Part shown: positions 51,575 through 59,992 of the stretch, piece after piece
How positions within the stretch are numbered: the stretch's first letter is position 1
Layout of the letters: the number at the start of each line of letters is the position of its first letter
From: Marivita sp003149565
GTDB lineage: Bacteria > Pseudomonadota > Alphaproteobacteria > Rhodobacterales > Rhodobacteraceae
Length of the DNA: 64,000 nt
Reading direction: 5' to 3' (one strand)
NCBI RefSeq assembly: GCF_965216415.1
Contig: NZ_CBDCFU010000002.1
Notes under the pieces: generated by a model
The model's database searches: none
Seen by the model: only the letters and a program-made list of their open reading frames with translations
What the model was told of the DNA's origin: nothing
Position numbers and translations under genes: made by a program

Positions 51575-51593
51575 TATTTGGAAAACGAAGAAG
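51575..51593. repeat. Short dispersed intergenic repeat (copy 2)
   Basis: TATTTGGAAAACGAAGAAG; one mismatch to the copy at 22598-22616 (opposite strand). It follows two hairpins and precedes the terminator-like stem ahead of bhcD. Confidence 0.6.
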
Positions 51594-51598
51594 ACAGG

Positions 51599-51627
51599 AC
51601 GGTGCGCAGTGAGGGCTGTCGCACCGT
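51599..51627 (+). terminator. Terminator-like hairpin directly upstream of bhcD
   Basis: 8-bp stem ACGGTGCG / CGCACCGT followed by TTTTTG, ending 18 bp before the bhcD start. It has the form of an intrinsic terminator inside the operon, which would lower bhcD expression unless readthrough or a local promoter operates. Confidence 0.65.
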
Positions 51628-51645
51628 TTTTGTGAGGGAGAGACC

Positions 51646-52611
51646 ATGTATATCGTACCGGAAGCCATGATCGCCGATCTGGTGTCACGCGAAGCCTCGT
51701 TCGAGGCGGTGGAGCAGGTGTTTGCCGCGATGGCGGCGAAGGATGCCTACAACTTCCCGGTGGTGCGCGAGGCGATTGGCCATGAGGATGCGCTTTATGG
51801 CTTCAAGGGCGGGTTCGACCGGGTTGGCGGCGCGCTGGGTCTGAAGGCCGGGGGCTACTGGCCGCATAATCTGGAGAAGCGCGGGTTGATCAACCACCAG
51901 TCGACGGTTTTCCTGTTCGATCCGGATACCGGCAAGGTGCGGGCGATGGTGGGTGGGAACCTGCTGACCGCGCTGCGCACGGCTGCGGCATCATCGGTAT
52001 CAATCAAACATCTGGCGCGGGCGGATGCCAAGGTGATGGGCATGGTCGGCGCGGGCCACCAGGCGACGTTCCAGCTGCGCGCGGCACTGGAGCAGCGGTC
52101 CTTCGAGAAGGTGATCGGCTGGAACTACCACCCCGAGATGCTGCCGAATATCGAGAAGGTCGCGAACGAGGCCGGTGTGCCGTTCGAGGCGGTGGACTTG
52201 CCGGGCATGCAGGAGGCGGATGTGATCATTTCGATCACCTCGGCGTTTTCCCCGTCCCTGTTGGCGGATCATGTCAGCCCGGGCGCCCATCTGGCCTGCA
52301 TGGGTACCGACACAAAAGGCAAGCAGGAGGTCGAGGCGGCACTGCTGGCGCGGGCCAAGGTGTTCACCGATGAGGTCGCGCAGTCGATCAGTATCGGTGA
52401 GGCACAGCACGCGGTGGCGGCGGGGCTGATCGCAGAGAGCGACGTGATCGAGATTGGTGCGGTGATCAACGGCACACATGCCGGGCGAACCTCGGACGAG
52501 GACATCACACTATTCGATGGAACGGGAGTGGGTCTGCAGGACCTCGCGGTGGCATCCAAAGTGGTAGATCTTGCCGTCGAGCGCGGTCTCGCGATTGAGG
52601 TCGACTTCTGA
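51646..52611 (+). CDS. bhcD: Iminosuccinate reductase BhcD
   Basis: 321-residue ornithine cyclodeaminase/mu-crystallin family protein. In the cycle it reduces iminosuccinate to L-aspartate with NADH, regenerating the amino donor used by BhcA. The Rossmann motif is VMGMVGAGHQATFQLRAAL, followed by ADVIISITSAFSPSL and HLACMGTDTKGKQEVEAALL. Substrate-side GGNLLTALRTAAASSVSIKHLARAD is family-typical. Ribosome site GAGGGAGAG. A 137-bp gap with several hairpins separates it from bhcC, unlike the tightly packed bhcAB. Confidence 0.92.
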   Translation: MYIVPEAMIADLVSREASFEAVEQVFAAMAAKDAYNFPVVREAIGHEDALYGFKGGFDRVGGALGLKAGGYWPHNLEKRGLINHQSTVFLFDPDTGKVRAMVGGNLLTALRTAAASSVSIKHLARADAKVMGMVGAGHQATFQLRAALEQRSFEKVIGWNYHPEMLPNIEKVANEAGVPFEAVDLPGMQEADVIISITSAFSPSLLADHVSPGAHLACMGTDTKGKQEVEAALLARAKVFTDEVAQSISIGEAQHAVAAGLIAESDVIEIGAVINGTHAGRTSDEDITLFDGTGVGLQDLAVASKVVDLAVERGLAIEVDF

Positions 52612-52678
52612 GATGGGGTTGCCCGCGTGTCCGGTCTGCTAGGCTGGTGCGCGCTTCTGAATTTCTTAAGTCACAAAA

Positions 52679-52708
52679 AAGCGCGCCTGGACATGTCCGG
52701 GCGCGCTT
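52679..52708 (-). terminator. Terminator between puuD and bhcD (acts for puuD)
   Basis: 30-bp near-perfect palindrome: outer arms AAGCGCGCC / GGCGCGCTT with an inner GGACA/TGTCC. On the minus strand it ends in GCGCTTTTTTGTG, an intrinsic terminator for puuD; it also closes the convergent bhc operon. Confidence 0.85.
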
Positions 52709-52736
52709 GTGTTCTAGGTGAGGCTCCGCAGGTATC

Positions 52737-53969
52737 TCAGCCGTCCTGTGCGGCGCGGAACCAGGCCACGATCTGAGCACGTTGCTCTGTGTCCATCTGG
52801 ATGGCGTTGGGCGGCGGCATTGCGTGGCTGCGGCCAGCCTGCAGGTAAATCTGCTGTGCGTGTCGTGCGACGTCTGCCTCTGTTTCAAGATAGACACCTT
52901 TGGGTGCCCAGCGAATCCCGTCCCACAGCGGCTCACGCGCGTGGCACATGGAGCAATTGCCTTGCACTGCGTTATAGGCGTCTTCGAAACCGTCGGCGGA
53001 CGCAAAGCGCATCTCGAATTCGGTCATTGGGCGCTCTGCCGCTTCGTCATAGGACTCGGTCCCGCCCAGTGTCGACAACCAGGCGATCACGATAAAGATC
53101 ACCACCGTCACTGCCCAGGTCCAATTCGGCCGGCCTTTGCCTGCATGCATGGAGTTGAAGTAATGCCGGATCGTGACCCCCATCAAGAACACCAGCGATG
53201 CGATCAGCCACGCGAACTCGGTCCCGAAGGCGAGCGGGTAATGGTTGGACAGCATCAGGAAGATCACCGGCAGCGTCAGGTAGTTGTTATGGGTCGAGCG
53301 CAGCTTGGCGATCTTGCCGTATTTCGGGTCAGGCGTGCGACCTGCTTTGAGATCGGCGACGACGATGCGCTGGTTCGGCATGATGATGAAGAACACGTTG
53401 GCGGTCATGATCGTTGCCGTGAACGCGCCCAGATGCAGCAGTGCGGCGCGGCCGGTGAAGACCTGATCATAGCCCCACGCCATTGCCACAAGGATGGCAA
53501 ACAGAAGCAGCATCAGCACCGTCGGCTGTTCGCCCAGCGCGGATTTGCACAGGAAATCATAGAGCAACCAACCAATGGTCAGTGACAGCGCCGAAATCAA
53601 AATGCCCTGCCAGAGCGCCAGATCTGCCTTGGTCGGGTCGAGCAGGTACAGCTCACCGCCGACCCAGTAGACAATCATCAAGAGCGCCGCGCCGGACAGC
53701 CAGGTCGTATAGCTTTGCCACTTGTGCCATGTCAGGTGTTCGGGCAGACGCGCGGGGGCCACTAGGTATTTTACCGTATGGTAAAATCCGCCGCCGTGCA
53801 CTTCCCATTCTTCTCCATATGCGCCTTCGGGCATGTCGGGTGCGGGCTTCAGCATCAGGTCGAGCGCGATGAAGTAAAAGCTCGCGCCAATCCAGGCCAT
53901 CGCGGTGATCACGTGCAGCCAGCGCACGGCAAAGGCGATCCAGTCCCAGAGAACGGCGAAATCATACAT
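52737..53969 (-). CDS. puuD: Membrane urate oxidase PuuD with C-terminal cytochrome c domain
   Basis: 410-residue integral membrane protein with about eight helices (residues 10-300, DUF989 type: HVITAMAWIGASFYFIALDLMLKP; HGGGFYHTVKY; LRSTHNNYLTLPVIFLMLSNHYP) and a C-terminal cytochrome c domain with haem motif CSMCHA and distal Met in SHAMPPPN. PuuD proteins oxidise urate to 5-hydroxyisourate and pass electrons to the respiratory chain through the haem domain instead of making hydrogen peroxide like uricase. It is divergent from a LysR gene and belongs with uraH, puuE and allA. No separate uricase is seen in the window. Confidence 0.92.
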   Translation of the reverse strand: MYDFAVLWDWIAFAVRWLHVITAMAWIGASFYFIALDLMLKPAPDMPEGAYGEEWEVHGGGFYHTVKYLVAPARLPEHLTWHKWQSYTTWLSGAALLMIVYWVGGELYLLDPTKADLALWQGILISALSLTIGWLLYDFLCKSALGEQPTVLMLLLFAILVAMAWGYDQVFTGRAALLHLGAFTATIMTANVFFIIMPNQRIVVADLKAGRTPDPKYGKIAKLRSTHNNYLTLPVIFLMLSNHYPLAFGTEFAWLIASLVFLMGVTIRHYFNSMHAGKGRPNWTWAVTVVIFIVIAWLSTLGGTESYDEAAERPMTEFEMRFASADGFEDAYNAVQGNCSMCHAREPLWDGIRWAPKGVYLETEADVARHAQQIYLQAGRSHAMPPPNAIQMDTEQRAQIVAWFRAAQDG

Positions 53970-54068
53970 GGCGAGGGCTCCCGTTGAGAGGTTTGCGCCA
54001 GACTAGCGACAGAGCCATTCTTCTGCTATTCCGATGAAACTCCAAGCTGTATCAAAAATCTGCGAATA

Positions 54069-54977
54069 ATGTCCTATCTCGACAACATCCGAACCTTCGT
54101 GCGTGTCTATGAATTGGGCAGCATGTCAGCTGCAGGTCGGGATCTGCGCATTTCTCCGGCGGTGACATCCACCCGGATTGCCCAGTTGGAGGATCACCTT
54201 TCGGTGCGGCTGTTTCAGCGGACGACCCGGAACCTCACGCCTACAGAGCAGGGCCGGCTTTTCTACGCGGGTGCGGTTGAGGTTCTTGAAGCGGTTGAGT
54301 TGGCCGAGGCGCAGGTGGTCGAGATCACCGAGAATCCGCGTGGATCAATTTACGTAGCAGCGCCTCTTGGTGTGGGGCGCCGCCTGATTGCGCCGCAGGT
54401 GCCGGCCTTTATCGAGCAGTATCCCGAGGTGTCCGTACGGTTGCGCCTGACGGACCGTAAGGTTGACCTGACGACGGAGGGTCTCGATCTGGCGTTCTTT
54501 TTGGGCGAGCCTGAAGACAGCACGCTGCGCATCCGCAAGATTGCCGACGTGGACCGCGTGCTCTGCGCGGCACCCGCTTATGTGAAATCACGCGGGCATC
54601 CGAACTCGGGAGACGAGCTGATTTCGCAGAACCACGAATGCCTGAACCTGCGGTTTCCGGGCGCGACCGAGTTCCAGTGGCGGCTGCAGACGCGGGACGG
54701 GCCCAAGCGCTTCAAGGTGAAGGGCCGATACGAATCCGATGATGGCGATGTGTTGACTGACTGGGCGCTTGAGGGGCACGGTATTGCACTTAAGCCGGTG
54801 TTTGAGGTCGCTGACCACCTGCGCTCTGGCCGTCTTGTCGCGGTTGCCAAGCAGACCCCGCCCGTTCCTGTGCAGATGGCCTGCCTTTTTACCCACCGGC
54901 GCCGGCAAGACCCGAAAACACGTCTGTTCATGGATTTTGTCATCGGGCGCATCGGTACGGCGATCAAGAACGCCTGA
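54069..54977 (+). CDS. LysR-family regulator divergent from puuD
   Basis: 302-residue LysR protein: N-terminal HTH (YLDNIRTFVRVYELGSMSAAGRDLRISPAVTSTRIAQLEDHLSVRLFQRTTRNLTPTEQG) and an effector domain from about 90. Of the DsdC/AaeR-like subgroup by its N-terminus. It has 99 bp between its start and that of puuD, an arrangement usual for LysR proteins that control the divergent gene. Regulation of urate oxidation, perhaps with a purine intermediate as effector, is inferred. No ribosome-binding site is visible just before its ATG. Confidence 0.87.
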   Translation: MSYLDNIRTFVRVYELGSMSAAGRDLRISPAVTSTRIAQLEDHLSVRLFQRTTRNLTPTEQGRLFYAGAVEVLEAVELAEAQVVEITENPRGSIYVAAPLGVGRRLIAPQVPAFIEQYPEVSVRLRLTDRKVDLTTEGLDLAFFLGEPEDSTLRIRKIADVDRVLCAAPAYVKSRGHPNSGDELISQNHECLNLRFPGATEFQWRLQTRDGPKRFKVKGRYESDDGDVLTDWALEGHGIALKPVFEVADHLRSGRLVAVAKQTPPVPVQMACLFTHRRRQDPKTRLFMDFVIGRIGTAIKNA

Positions 54978-54997
54978 CCGCGCAAAGGATGCCAAGC

Positions 54998-55714
54998 TTA
55001 GATTGCGGCCTGATGCCGTGCCAGTTGGGTGGTTTTGGAGACCTCGGCAAAGCTGCTGCGGATCAGCCATTTGGTCAGTGTGCGTTCCATCAGATCATGC
55101 CCCGTCAGGGAAATGCGTCCCGCGTCAATCTCGGTTTCGAAGGTCGAGTGTCCCATCCATGCGGATGTCAGAGAGCGGAGTTCGCACACGACGAACAGAT
55201 CAACGTCGAATTTGGGATCGGTGTAACAAAGGTCGGTTTCCTCACCCGGTTTCGCAACAAGCCAATAATTTGCCGTTTCATTCGGCGCATCATTCAGAAT
55301 GAACTGGATCACGCATTTCGGCTTGGGCAATTGGAGCCGGTCGATCTTGCCCCGGATTTTCCACATCAGGAGACGTGCATCGAGATTCTGAAGAGACACT
55401 TCGCAATCGATGTTGCGATGCGCCCATTCGCCCAGCCCCCTGATCAAAGGCTCCAATTCGTCAGCAAGCGGCGTGGTCAGATATTCGGCATGACTGGAAC
55501 GGTCGCCCTGGCGCATGACCAGCCCGTTGGCTTCCATCTCTTTCAGGCGTTTGGACAGGAGGCCTGGAGACATGCCGGGAACACCGCGCTGAATTTCGTT
55601 GAAGCGGGTCGATCCGGACCACATTTCGCAGAGTAAGAGCATGGTCCAGCGCGGCTCAAGCAGACTGGCCGCCATCGCGACCGGGCAGAACTTCGGATAA
55701 TTCGACTCTGACAT
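54998..55714 (-). CDS. HxlR-type regulator with C-terminal SCP2-like domain
   Basis: 238 residues. N-terminal HxlR winged helix (CPVAMAASLLEPRWTMLLLCEMWSGSTRFNEIQRGVPGMSPGLLSKRLKEMEANGLV) and a C-terminal part (about 115-225) resembling SCP2/sterol-carrier domains, known to be fused to HxlR in actinobacterial and alphaproteobacterial regulators. Convergent with the LysR gene and divergent from the tautomerase-OsmC-methyltransferase operon (about 150 bp between), which it may control. Inducer unknown. Confidence 0.85.
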   Translation of the reverse strand: MSESNYPKFCPVAMAASLLEPRWTMLLLCEMWSGSTRFNEIQRGVPGMSPGLLSKRLKEMEANGLVMRQGDRSSHAEYLTTPLADELEPLIRGLGEWAHRNIDCEVSLQNLDARLLMWKIRGKIDRLQLPKPKCVIQFILNDAPNETANYWLVAKPGEETDLCYTDPKFDVDLFVVCELRSLTSAWMGHSTFETEIDAGRISLTGHDLMERTLTKWLIRSSFAEVSKTTQLARHQAAI

Positions 55715-55866
55715 ATCGGCACCTCCAGCTGCAGCAAAGCATCTTGGGCAGATGTGAGTCTACTTCAGAAACTATAGTGGATTCACTCCATTTGCAGAAC
55801 TGGTTTGCGCCGCGCGACCAGTGCGAGCCTTGGTTTACCAGAAACTGAATGCAACGGAGGTGAACC

Positions 55867-56082
55867 ATGCCACTGGTAGATATCGAAGTGATCGAAGGTG
55901 TTTTTGACGACGCGCAAAAGGCCCAGATGATCGAGAAGGTGACCAATGCGATGGTCGAGGTTGAGGGCGAAAACATGCGCCCGGTGACCTGGGTGCGGGT
56001 CAAGGAAGTCCGCAGCGGCCATTGGGGGATCGGCGGTGACACTCCCAGCGCGGACGACATCAAGTCGATGGCCGCTGGCTGA
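55867..56082 (+). CDS. 4-Oxalocrotonate tautomerase-like small protein
   Basis: 71 residues with the catalytic amino-terminal proline after Met removal (MPLVDIEVIEGVFDDAQKAQMIEKVTNAMVEVEG) and the family motif GHWGIGGDTP. Tautomerases of this group isomerise 2-hydroxymuconate-like or phenylpyruvate-like compounds; the substrate here is unknown. It has a GGAGG ribosome site and heads a three-gene operon with an OsmC-like protein and a methyltransferase. Confidence 0.85.
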   Translation: MPLVDIEVIEGVFDDAQKAQMIEKVTNAMVEVEGENMRPVTWVRVKEVRSGHWGIGGDTPSADDIKSMAAG

Positions 56083-56152
56083 GACGATCTTTGGCCGGCT
56101 CGCCATATTTCATGTGCGATCCGGCCTGTTCCCAAAACAAGGAGACCCTGTA

Positions 56153-56671
56153 ATGGACCGGAATACCCATGCCCGCCAAGCGCAGCTAAGGGCGCAAGCT
56201 ATTTATCTAGAGCGTCCCGAGAGTGCCCAAACCGTTCATCGCGGATCGGCAATGGTGCGCGACGGGCTGACCTGCACCTACGAGCAAGACGGACACCGCG
56301 TTGTTCTTGATATGCCACATGCGATTGGGGGCAGCGATGATGGTCCGCCGCCTGGATTTTACGCAAGAGCGGGGATTTGTGGCTGTCTTGCGATCGGGAT
56401 CAAGATGACCGCTGCGCGGGAAAAACTGCATCTGGACACAGTGACGGTCAGGATCGAACAAGACTGGGACAACCGCGGCGTGCTGGGCATGGAGGGTGCG
56501 AACCCGGTTGCAAGCGACACACGCATTTGCATCGACATCGCAAGTCCGGCTTCTGAGGACGCGATTTCAGACATGGTCGCCCGGGCGCTGAACAGCGATC
56601 CGTGGTTCCTTGCATATCGGGATGCCCAACCGGTGCACACCGCTGTTTCGGTTGGTGCGGACGTTGTGTGA
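56153..56671 (+). CDS. OsmC-like protein
   Basis: 172 residues (MDRNTHARQAQLRAQAIYLERPE; start chosen for GGAGA upstream). OsmC/Ohr fold features: MPHAIGGSDDGPPPGFYARAGICGCLAIGIKMTAA with a conserved cysteine, then VTVRIEQDWDNRG and a C-terminal beta strand set. The N-terminal peroxidatic cysteine of Ohr is not evident, so thiol-peroxidase activity is uncertain. It lies 70 bp after the tautomerase and overlaps the methyltransferase start (TGATG). Confidence 0.82.
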   Translation: MDRNTHARQAQLRAQAIYLERPESAQTVHRGSAMVRDGLTCTYEQDGHRVVLDMPHAIGGSDDGPPPGFYARAGICGCLAIGIKMTAAREKLHLDTVTVRIEQDWDNRGVLGMEGANPVASDTRICIDIASPASEDAISDMVARALNSDPWFLAYRDAQPVHTAVSVGADVV

Positions 56672-57498
56672 TGGACGCGCGACTTCAATTGCGTGTGCAG
56701 CGATACGGCTGGGATGCCGCAGCTTTGCACTATCACGCGTCATGGGCCGATCAACTGCGCCCCGCGCATGATCTCTTGCTTCACATGGCGGATATCAAGG
56801 CGGGACAGAGTGTGGTTGAGACAGCCTGCGGGAGTGGTCTGGTCACATTGCGACTGGCTGAGGCGGTTGGTGCGGATGGCTTTGTCTTGGCCACGGACCT
56901 GTCGCAAGGCATGATCGACGACTTGACGGAGCGGCTGGGCAGAACCGAGAAGACGCATGTCAAAGCGGACCGTATGGCGGTCGAGATCCTCGATCTGCCA
57001 GACGGGAGCTTCGACGCCGCAATTTGCGCGCTTGGTCTGATGTATACGCCTGACCCCGCCGCGGCTGTTTCGGAAATGGCCCGTGTGACCAGTGCTGGTG
57101 GCGTGGTGGCTGCGAATGTTTGGGGCGAGCGCCGCAATTGTGGCTGGGCCGACGTGTTTCCGATCGTCGATGCCCATGTGGCATCTGAGGTTTGTCCGAT
57201 GTTTTTCGGAACCGGCGTGCCCGGGGTGCTCAGACAAATTTTTGAGGATGCGGGATTGGAACAGGTCACAGAGCACCGCCACCGCGAGACACTGGTCTTT
57301 CAGACCGAAACAGAGATCCTGGACGCCGTGCTGTTGGGAGGGCCGGTGGCCCTTGCCGTCAAACGATTTTCAGAACCGGTTTGGGATGAGGTGCGACATG
57401 CATTCCTCACCTCCGTCGCGGATTTCCGAAACTGTGACGGCAGCTATGGCATTCCCGGAGAGTTTGTCACCGTGCGGGGTGTCCGCGCATTGCACTAG
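56671..57498 (+). CDS. Class I SAM-dependent methyltransferase
   Basis: 275 residues from the ATG overlapping the OsmC stop. Motif I is VVETACGSGLVTLRLAEAVG, then GFVLATDLSQGMIDDL, and the post-I region AEILDLPDGSFDAAICALGLMYTPDPAAAVSEMARVTSAGG, typical of the UbiE/Methyltransf_11 group. C-terminal part is specific to the subfamily. Substrate unknown. Co-transcription with the tautomerase and OsmC genes suggests action on a small reactive organic molecule. Confidence 0.87.
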   Translation: MDARLQLRVQRYGWDAAALHYHASWADQLRPAHDLLLHMADIKAGQSVVETACGSGLVTLRLAEAVGADGFVLATDLSQGMIDDLTERLGRTEKTHVKADRMAVEILDLPDGSFDAAICALGLMYTPDPAAAVSEMARVTSAGGVVAANVWGERRNCGWADVFPIVDAHVASEVCPMFFGTGVPGVLRQIFEDAGLEQVTEHRHRETLVFQTETEILDAVLLGGPVALAVKRFSEPVWDEVRHAFLTSVADFRNCDGSYGIPGEFVTVRGVRALH

Positions 57499-57522
57499 GT
57501 CGTTGGTCACGCTGCCTTTGGA

Positions 57523-57879
57523 TTAGCTGCCCCGATAGGTCGAATACCCATATGGCGACAGCAGGAGCGGCACGTGGTAATGCGCGGCCGCGTCTGACAT
57601 GCCGAACCGGATTGGTACTTCGTCAAGGAACAGGGGATCGTCGCCTGCTTGGCCCGTCGCCCGCAGATAATCACCCGCGAAGAATACCAGCTCATAGGTG
57701 CCTGTCTGAAAGGTGTCACTTGGGAGGATTGGGCTGTCGGTGCGGCCGTCATCATTGGTGACGGTTTCGGTAATTTGTGTGCGCTCACCATCGCTCAATC
57801 GGTGCAGCACGATCCTGATGCCTTTGGCCGGGCATCCTTTGGCGGTGTCCAGAACATGGGTTGTCAAATAGCCGGACAT
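57523..57879 (-). CDS. uraH: 5-Hydroxyisourate hydrolase UraH
   Basis: 118-residue transthyretin-like hydrolase that opens 5-hydroxyisourate to OHCU, the step after PuuD. Family marks: LTTHVLDTAKGCPAKGI at the N-terminus with the catalytic His, a mid arginine, AAHYHVPLLLSPYGYSTYRGS at the C-terminus ending in the diagnostic YRGS. No signal peptide, so cytoplasmic. Divergent from puuE with 148 bp between starts, which contain two small palindromes. Confidence 0.96.
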   Translation of the reverse strand: MSGYLTTHVLDTAKGCPAKGIRIVLHRLSDGERTQITETVTNDDGRTDSPILPSDTFQTGTYELVFFAGDYLRATGQAGDDPLFLDEVPIRFGMSDAAAHYHVPLLLSPYGYSTYRGS

Positions 57880-57915
57880 CAGAGCCTCCTGTCATCAGTT
57901 GCCTCTTTATGCAGC

Positions 57916-57998
57916 CATTCGCGCCGAATGCACAAACCAGAAGCGATTTGAGACAGCTTTTGGGATTTCTTGAAAAACGGATTGCATTATTCGGAATA
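57916..57998. promoter_or_regulatory. Two palindromes in the uraH/puuE divergent promoter region
   Basis: CATTCG-CGC-CGAATG (57916-57930, 36 bp upstream of uraH) and TATTCGGAATA (57988-57998, 30 bp upstream of puuE). The ATTCG half-site recurs, so both could bind one regulator controlling both directions. No regulator is assigned. Confidence 0.45.
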
Positions 57999-58027
57999 TA
58001 GAGAGGACCAATCAGGAGGACCCCGAC

Positions 58028-59440
58028 GTGCAACGCTATCCCCGTGACATGACAGGATATGGTGCCAACCCGCCCAAGGCCAATTGGCCGGGTGGTGCAA
58101 AGATCGCTGTGCAGATCGTGCTGAACTATGAAGAGGGCGGTGAGAACAACATCCTGCACGGGGATGCTGCCTCTGAAGCCTTCCTGTCCGAGATCACTGG
58201 CGCGCAGCCCTGGCCGGGGATGCGACATTGGAACATGGAGTCGATCTACGAATACGGGTCGCGCGCCGGTTTCTGGCGTCTGCACCGGATGATGAAGGAT
58301 CTGCCGATCACCATCTACGGCGTCGCCACCGCCCTTGCCCGCGCGCCCGAGCAGGTCGCCGCGATGAAGGATGCCGGTTGGGAAATCGCGTCCCACGGCC
58401 TGAAGTGGGTCGAACACAAGGACATGCCCGAAGAGGAAGAGCGCGCGCAGATCGTCGAAGCGATCCGCCTGCACACTGAAGTTGTCGGGGAACCGCCAAA
58501 GGGCTGGTACACCGGGCGCTGTTCGAACAACACGGTGCGCCTCGTCGCGGAGCAGGGCGGGTTCGACTACGTCGCCGACAGCTATGCCGACGATCTGCCT
58601 TATTGGATGCGCTTCGGCGAGATTGACCAACTGATCATGCCCTACACGATGGACTGCAACGACATGCGGTTCGGCATTCAGGCGGGCTATACCAACGGCG
58701 ACCAGTTCGAAAGCTATCTGAAGGACAGCTTTGATTACCTTTATGCCGAAGGTGTCGAGGGATCGCCCAAGATGCTCTCCATTGGTCTGCATTGCCGAAT
58801 TGTCGGTCGCCCGGGTCGCGCCGCCGCGTTGAAGCGCGCGCTCAATTACATGGCCGGGCATGAGGGCGTCTGGTTCGCCACCCGCCAGCAGATCGCGCAG
58901 CACTGGGCCAAGGAGCATCCGGCCCCCATTGCGCAGCGCCCGTCCGAGATGACCCAAGAGGAGTTCGTCGCGGCCTTTGGTGGTATCTTCGAACATTCCC
59001 CGTGGATCGCCGAACGCGCCTGTGCCTTCGAATCCGGCCCGACCCATGATACGGCGCGCGGTGTGCACAGCCTGCTCTGCCGCGCCTTCCGCAGCGCGTC
59101 GGATGACGAACGCCTCGGCGTGCTGAACGCCCACCCCGATCTGGCTGGCAAACTCGCCGCCGCCGGACGTCTGACTGCTGAGTCCAGCGCGGAACAGGCC
59201 GGTGCGGGCCTCGATATGCTGACCGACGACGAACGTGCGACGTTCCAGAAGCTGAACGCCGACTATGTCGCGCGCCATGGTTTCCCGTTCATCATCGCAG
59301 TCAAGGACAACACCAAGGCGTCGATCCTTGAGGCGTTCCACCGCCGCATCGGCAATGACCGCGACACCGAATTCGGCGAGGCCTGCCGTCAGGTTGAACG
59401 CATCGCCGAGTTGCGGCTGCTTGAGAAGCTTGGCGCATGA
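58028..59440 (+). CDS. puuE: Fused allantoinase PuuE and OHCU decarboxylase UraD
   Basis: 470 residues starting at a GTG with a strong AGGAGG site. N-terminal NodB/polysaccharide-deacetylase fold (about 1-310; RYPRDMTGYGANPPKANWPGGAKIAVQIVLNYEEGGE, EYGSRAGFWRL, EIASHGLKWVEH, GWYTGRCSNNT, IGLHCRIVGRPGR) is the PuuE allantoinase, (S)-allantoin to allantoate. C-terminal UraD (about 315-470; FVAAFGGIFEHSPWIAERA, LNAHPDLAGKL, HGFPFIIAVKDNTK) decarboxylates OHCU to (S)-allantoin. The fusion thus carries two successive steps. No separate uraD is needed. Overlaps allA by 4 bp. Confidence 0.94.
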   Translation: MQRYPRDMTGYGANPPKANWPGGAKIAVQIVLNYEEGGENNILHGDAASEAFLSEITGAQPWPGMRHWNMESIYEYGSRAGFWRLHRMMKDLPITIYGVATALARAPEQVAAMKDAGWEIASHGLKWVEHKDMPEEEERAQIVEAIRLHTEVVGEPPKGWYTGRCSNNTVRLVAEQGGFDYVADSYADDLPYWMRFGEIDQLIMPYTMDCNDMRFGIQAGYTNGDQFESYLKDSFDYLYAEGVEGSPKMLSIGLHCRIVGRPGRAAALKRALNYMAGHEGVWFATRQQIAQHWAKEHPAPIAQRPSEMTQEEFVAAFGGIFEHSPWIAERACAFESGPTHDTARGVHSLLCRAFRSASDDERLGVLNAHPDLAGKLAAAGRLTAESSAEQAGAGLDMLTDDERATFQKLNADYVARHGFPFIIAVKDNTKASILEAFHRRIGNDRDTEFGEACRQVERIAELRLLEKLGA

Positions 59441-59928
59441 CCCGACAGATCAAAACAGAGCCGCTGACGGCAGAGGCGTTCGCCCCGTTTGGAGACCTGC
59501 TCGATTGTGCGGGTGATCCGGACAAGATCATCAATCAGGGCCTTTGCGGCCGCTACCACGACCGCGCGACGCTCGACTTCGCTGATGGCCGCGCTGGGAT
59601 CAGCATATTCAAAGCCGAGCTGCGCAGCCTGCCCTATACGCTTGACCTGCTGGAACGGCACCCGTTGGGCAGTCAGGCTTTTGTGCCTATGAGCCATGAT
59701 CCCTTTCTGGTGATCGTCGCCCCAGACAAGGATGGCAAACCCGGCATGCCGCGCGCCTTCCTGACCCAAGCTGGACAAGCGATCAACTTTCACCGCAACA
59801 CCTGGCACGGGGTTCTGACCCCGCTGGCAGGCAGCGGCCTCTTTGCCGTCATCGACCGGATCGGGGACGGGAACAATCTGCAAGAACATTGGCTCGACAC
59901 CCCCTACGAGGTGCTCGAAGCGACATAA
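59437..59928 (+). CDS. allA: Ureidoglycolate lyase AllA
   Basis: 163-residue cupin-like lyase: (S)-ureidoglycolate to glyoxylate plus urea. Family features are EPLTAEAFAPFGDLLD at the N-terminus, ELRSLPYTLDLLERHPLGSQAFVPM, and INFHRNTWHGVLTPL with the metal/substrate histidines. Overlaps the PuuE-UraD fusion by 4 bp and precedes the purine permease by 64 bp, one operon. Its glyoxylate links this operon with bhcABCD 8 kb to the left, and its urea with the urt system. Confidence 0.95.
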   Translation: MTRQIKTEPLTAEAFAPFGDLLDCAGDPDKIINQGLCGRYHDRATLDFADGRAGISIFKAELRSLPYTLDLLERHPLGSQAFVPMSHDPFLVIVAPDKDGKPGMPRAFLTQAGQAINFHRNTWHGVLTPLAGSGLFAVIDRIGDGNNLQEHWLDTPYEVLEAT

Positions 59929-59992
59929 TGGACCGGACGCCGATGAGGAGAGGCGGACGGCAAAAACCAATGGTTACGAGGGAGAAGGAACC

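Noticed and set aside
48081..52611. Generic names serine-glyoxylate aminotransferase, threonine dehydratase, D-threonine aldolase and ornithine cyclodeaminase
   Set aside because: The four families in this exact order form the known bhcABCD cluster, which explains all of them together.
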